This document shows, piece by piece, positions 63,874 to 64,000 of a DNA stretch of 64,000 nt. The stretch lies in assembly GCF_014268595.2 (NCBI RefSeq), contig NZ_CP077091.1:890501-954500 (forward strand), given 5' to 3'. Positions within the stretch are counted from its first letter, which is position 1. Every line of letters starts with the position of its first letter. The translations under genes were made by a program, and so were the position numbers. The notes beneath the pieces are model-generated. The model made no database searches. It was not told the origin of the DNA and saw only the letters and a program-made list of their open reading frames with translations. The stretch comes from Pseudomonas hamedanensis. Lineage in GTDB: Bacteria > Pseudomonadota > Gammaproteobacteria > Pseudomonadales > Pseudomonadaceae.

Positions 63874-64000
63874 CTAGCGATTGAGATACCGCGCCACCAT
63901 CGCCCGGTAGTTGCCGTCCAGCGAATACCCGCCCACCACAATGGCTCCGTCCACTTGCAGCGCCAGTGAGTTGGCGGTGTCCAGGCTTCTCCCCAGGCGG
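63874..64000 (-). CDS. Delta-60 repeat protein, C-terminal end (cut by window edge)
   Basis: The minus strand from 64000 to a TAG at 63874-63876 reads RLGRSLDTANSLALQ, VDGAIVVGGYSLDGNYRAMVARYLNR then stop. The D-G-x-I-V-V-G-G-Y...ARY pattern is that of a delta-60 repeat, a beta-propeller-like unit in large secreted or surface proteins. Only the last 41 residues are visible, so localisation and size are unknown. Confidence 0.65.
   Translation of the reverse strand, partial: RLGRSLDTANSLALQVDGAIVVGGYSLDGNYRAMVARYLNR

Overview
The window looks like a chromosome segment from a Pseudomonas of the fluorescens group. The reasons are the high-GC coding style, many Pseudomonas-type REP palindromes (cores such as GTGGGAGCGGGCTTGCTCGCG), and an extended version of the aprX-inh-aprDEF-prtAB-lipA extracellular enzyme locus of P. 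fluorescens. No tRNA, rRNA, CRISPR array, insertion sequence or integrase was seen. Both ends cut a gene: a RimK-like ligase at base 1 and a delta-60 repeat protein at base 64000.

Layout. 1-2.6 kb: a divergent pair, RimK-like ATP-grasp ligase and GNAT/peptidase-C39 fusion, then an orphan CheB-type methylesterase. 2.6-4.8 kb: a lower-GC accessory stretch with an unknown protein carrying a nuclease-like motif, a broken NERD-domain gene, and a DUF5710 protein. 4.85-8.48 kb: a complete His-Xaa-Ser (Hxs) system on the minus strand in the order hxsD-hxsB-hxsC-hxsA, with two radical-SAM maturases and a secreted substrate bearing six tandem HXS triplets. It is the most unusual system here. 8.8-24.3 kb: housekeeping and regulatory genes (LysR/oxidoreductase pair, unknown protein plus MocR regulator, pgm, pirin, UvrD-like helicase, DUF1652 protein) and an AraC / FAD-oxidase / cupin / PotF-like set probably serving polyamine or amine use.

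24.7-41.5 kb: the secreted hydrolase locus. It holds the serralysin aprA and its periplasmic inhibitor aprI, the type I secretion channel aprDEF, two autotransporter subtilases (prtA, prtB), and two RTX lipases. One lipase lacks the long insertion that forms the first lid of LipA. AprA and both lipases have RTX repeats and should leave through AprDEF; PrtA and PrtB carry their own beta-barrels. The aprA leader has a perfect 10-bp hairpin and a ribosome-binding site that fits the Rsm (Gac/Rsm) consensus.

41.8-49.6 kb: a small secreted protein, a YgdI/YgdR-type lipoprotein, and a tightly overlapping run of FAN1-like VRR-NUC nuclease, Rad3/DinG-like Fe-S helicase with a RecB/Cas4-like N-terminal domain, PAS hybrid kinase, and a membrane protein. 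49.7-58.4 kb: cation/proton antiporter, Yip1 protein, SDR, a 133-bp tandem REP array, a ZapE-like ATPase, DinB and GNAT proteins, and a CptA-type phosphoethanolamine transferase. 58.7-62 kb: overlapping gnd-zwf-HAD phosphatase genes of the oxidative pentose phosphate pathway. 62.1-63.6 kb: nhaB.
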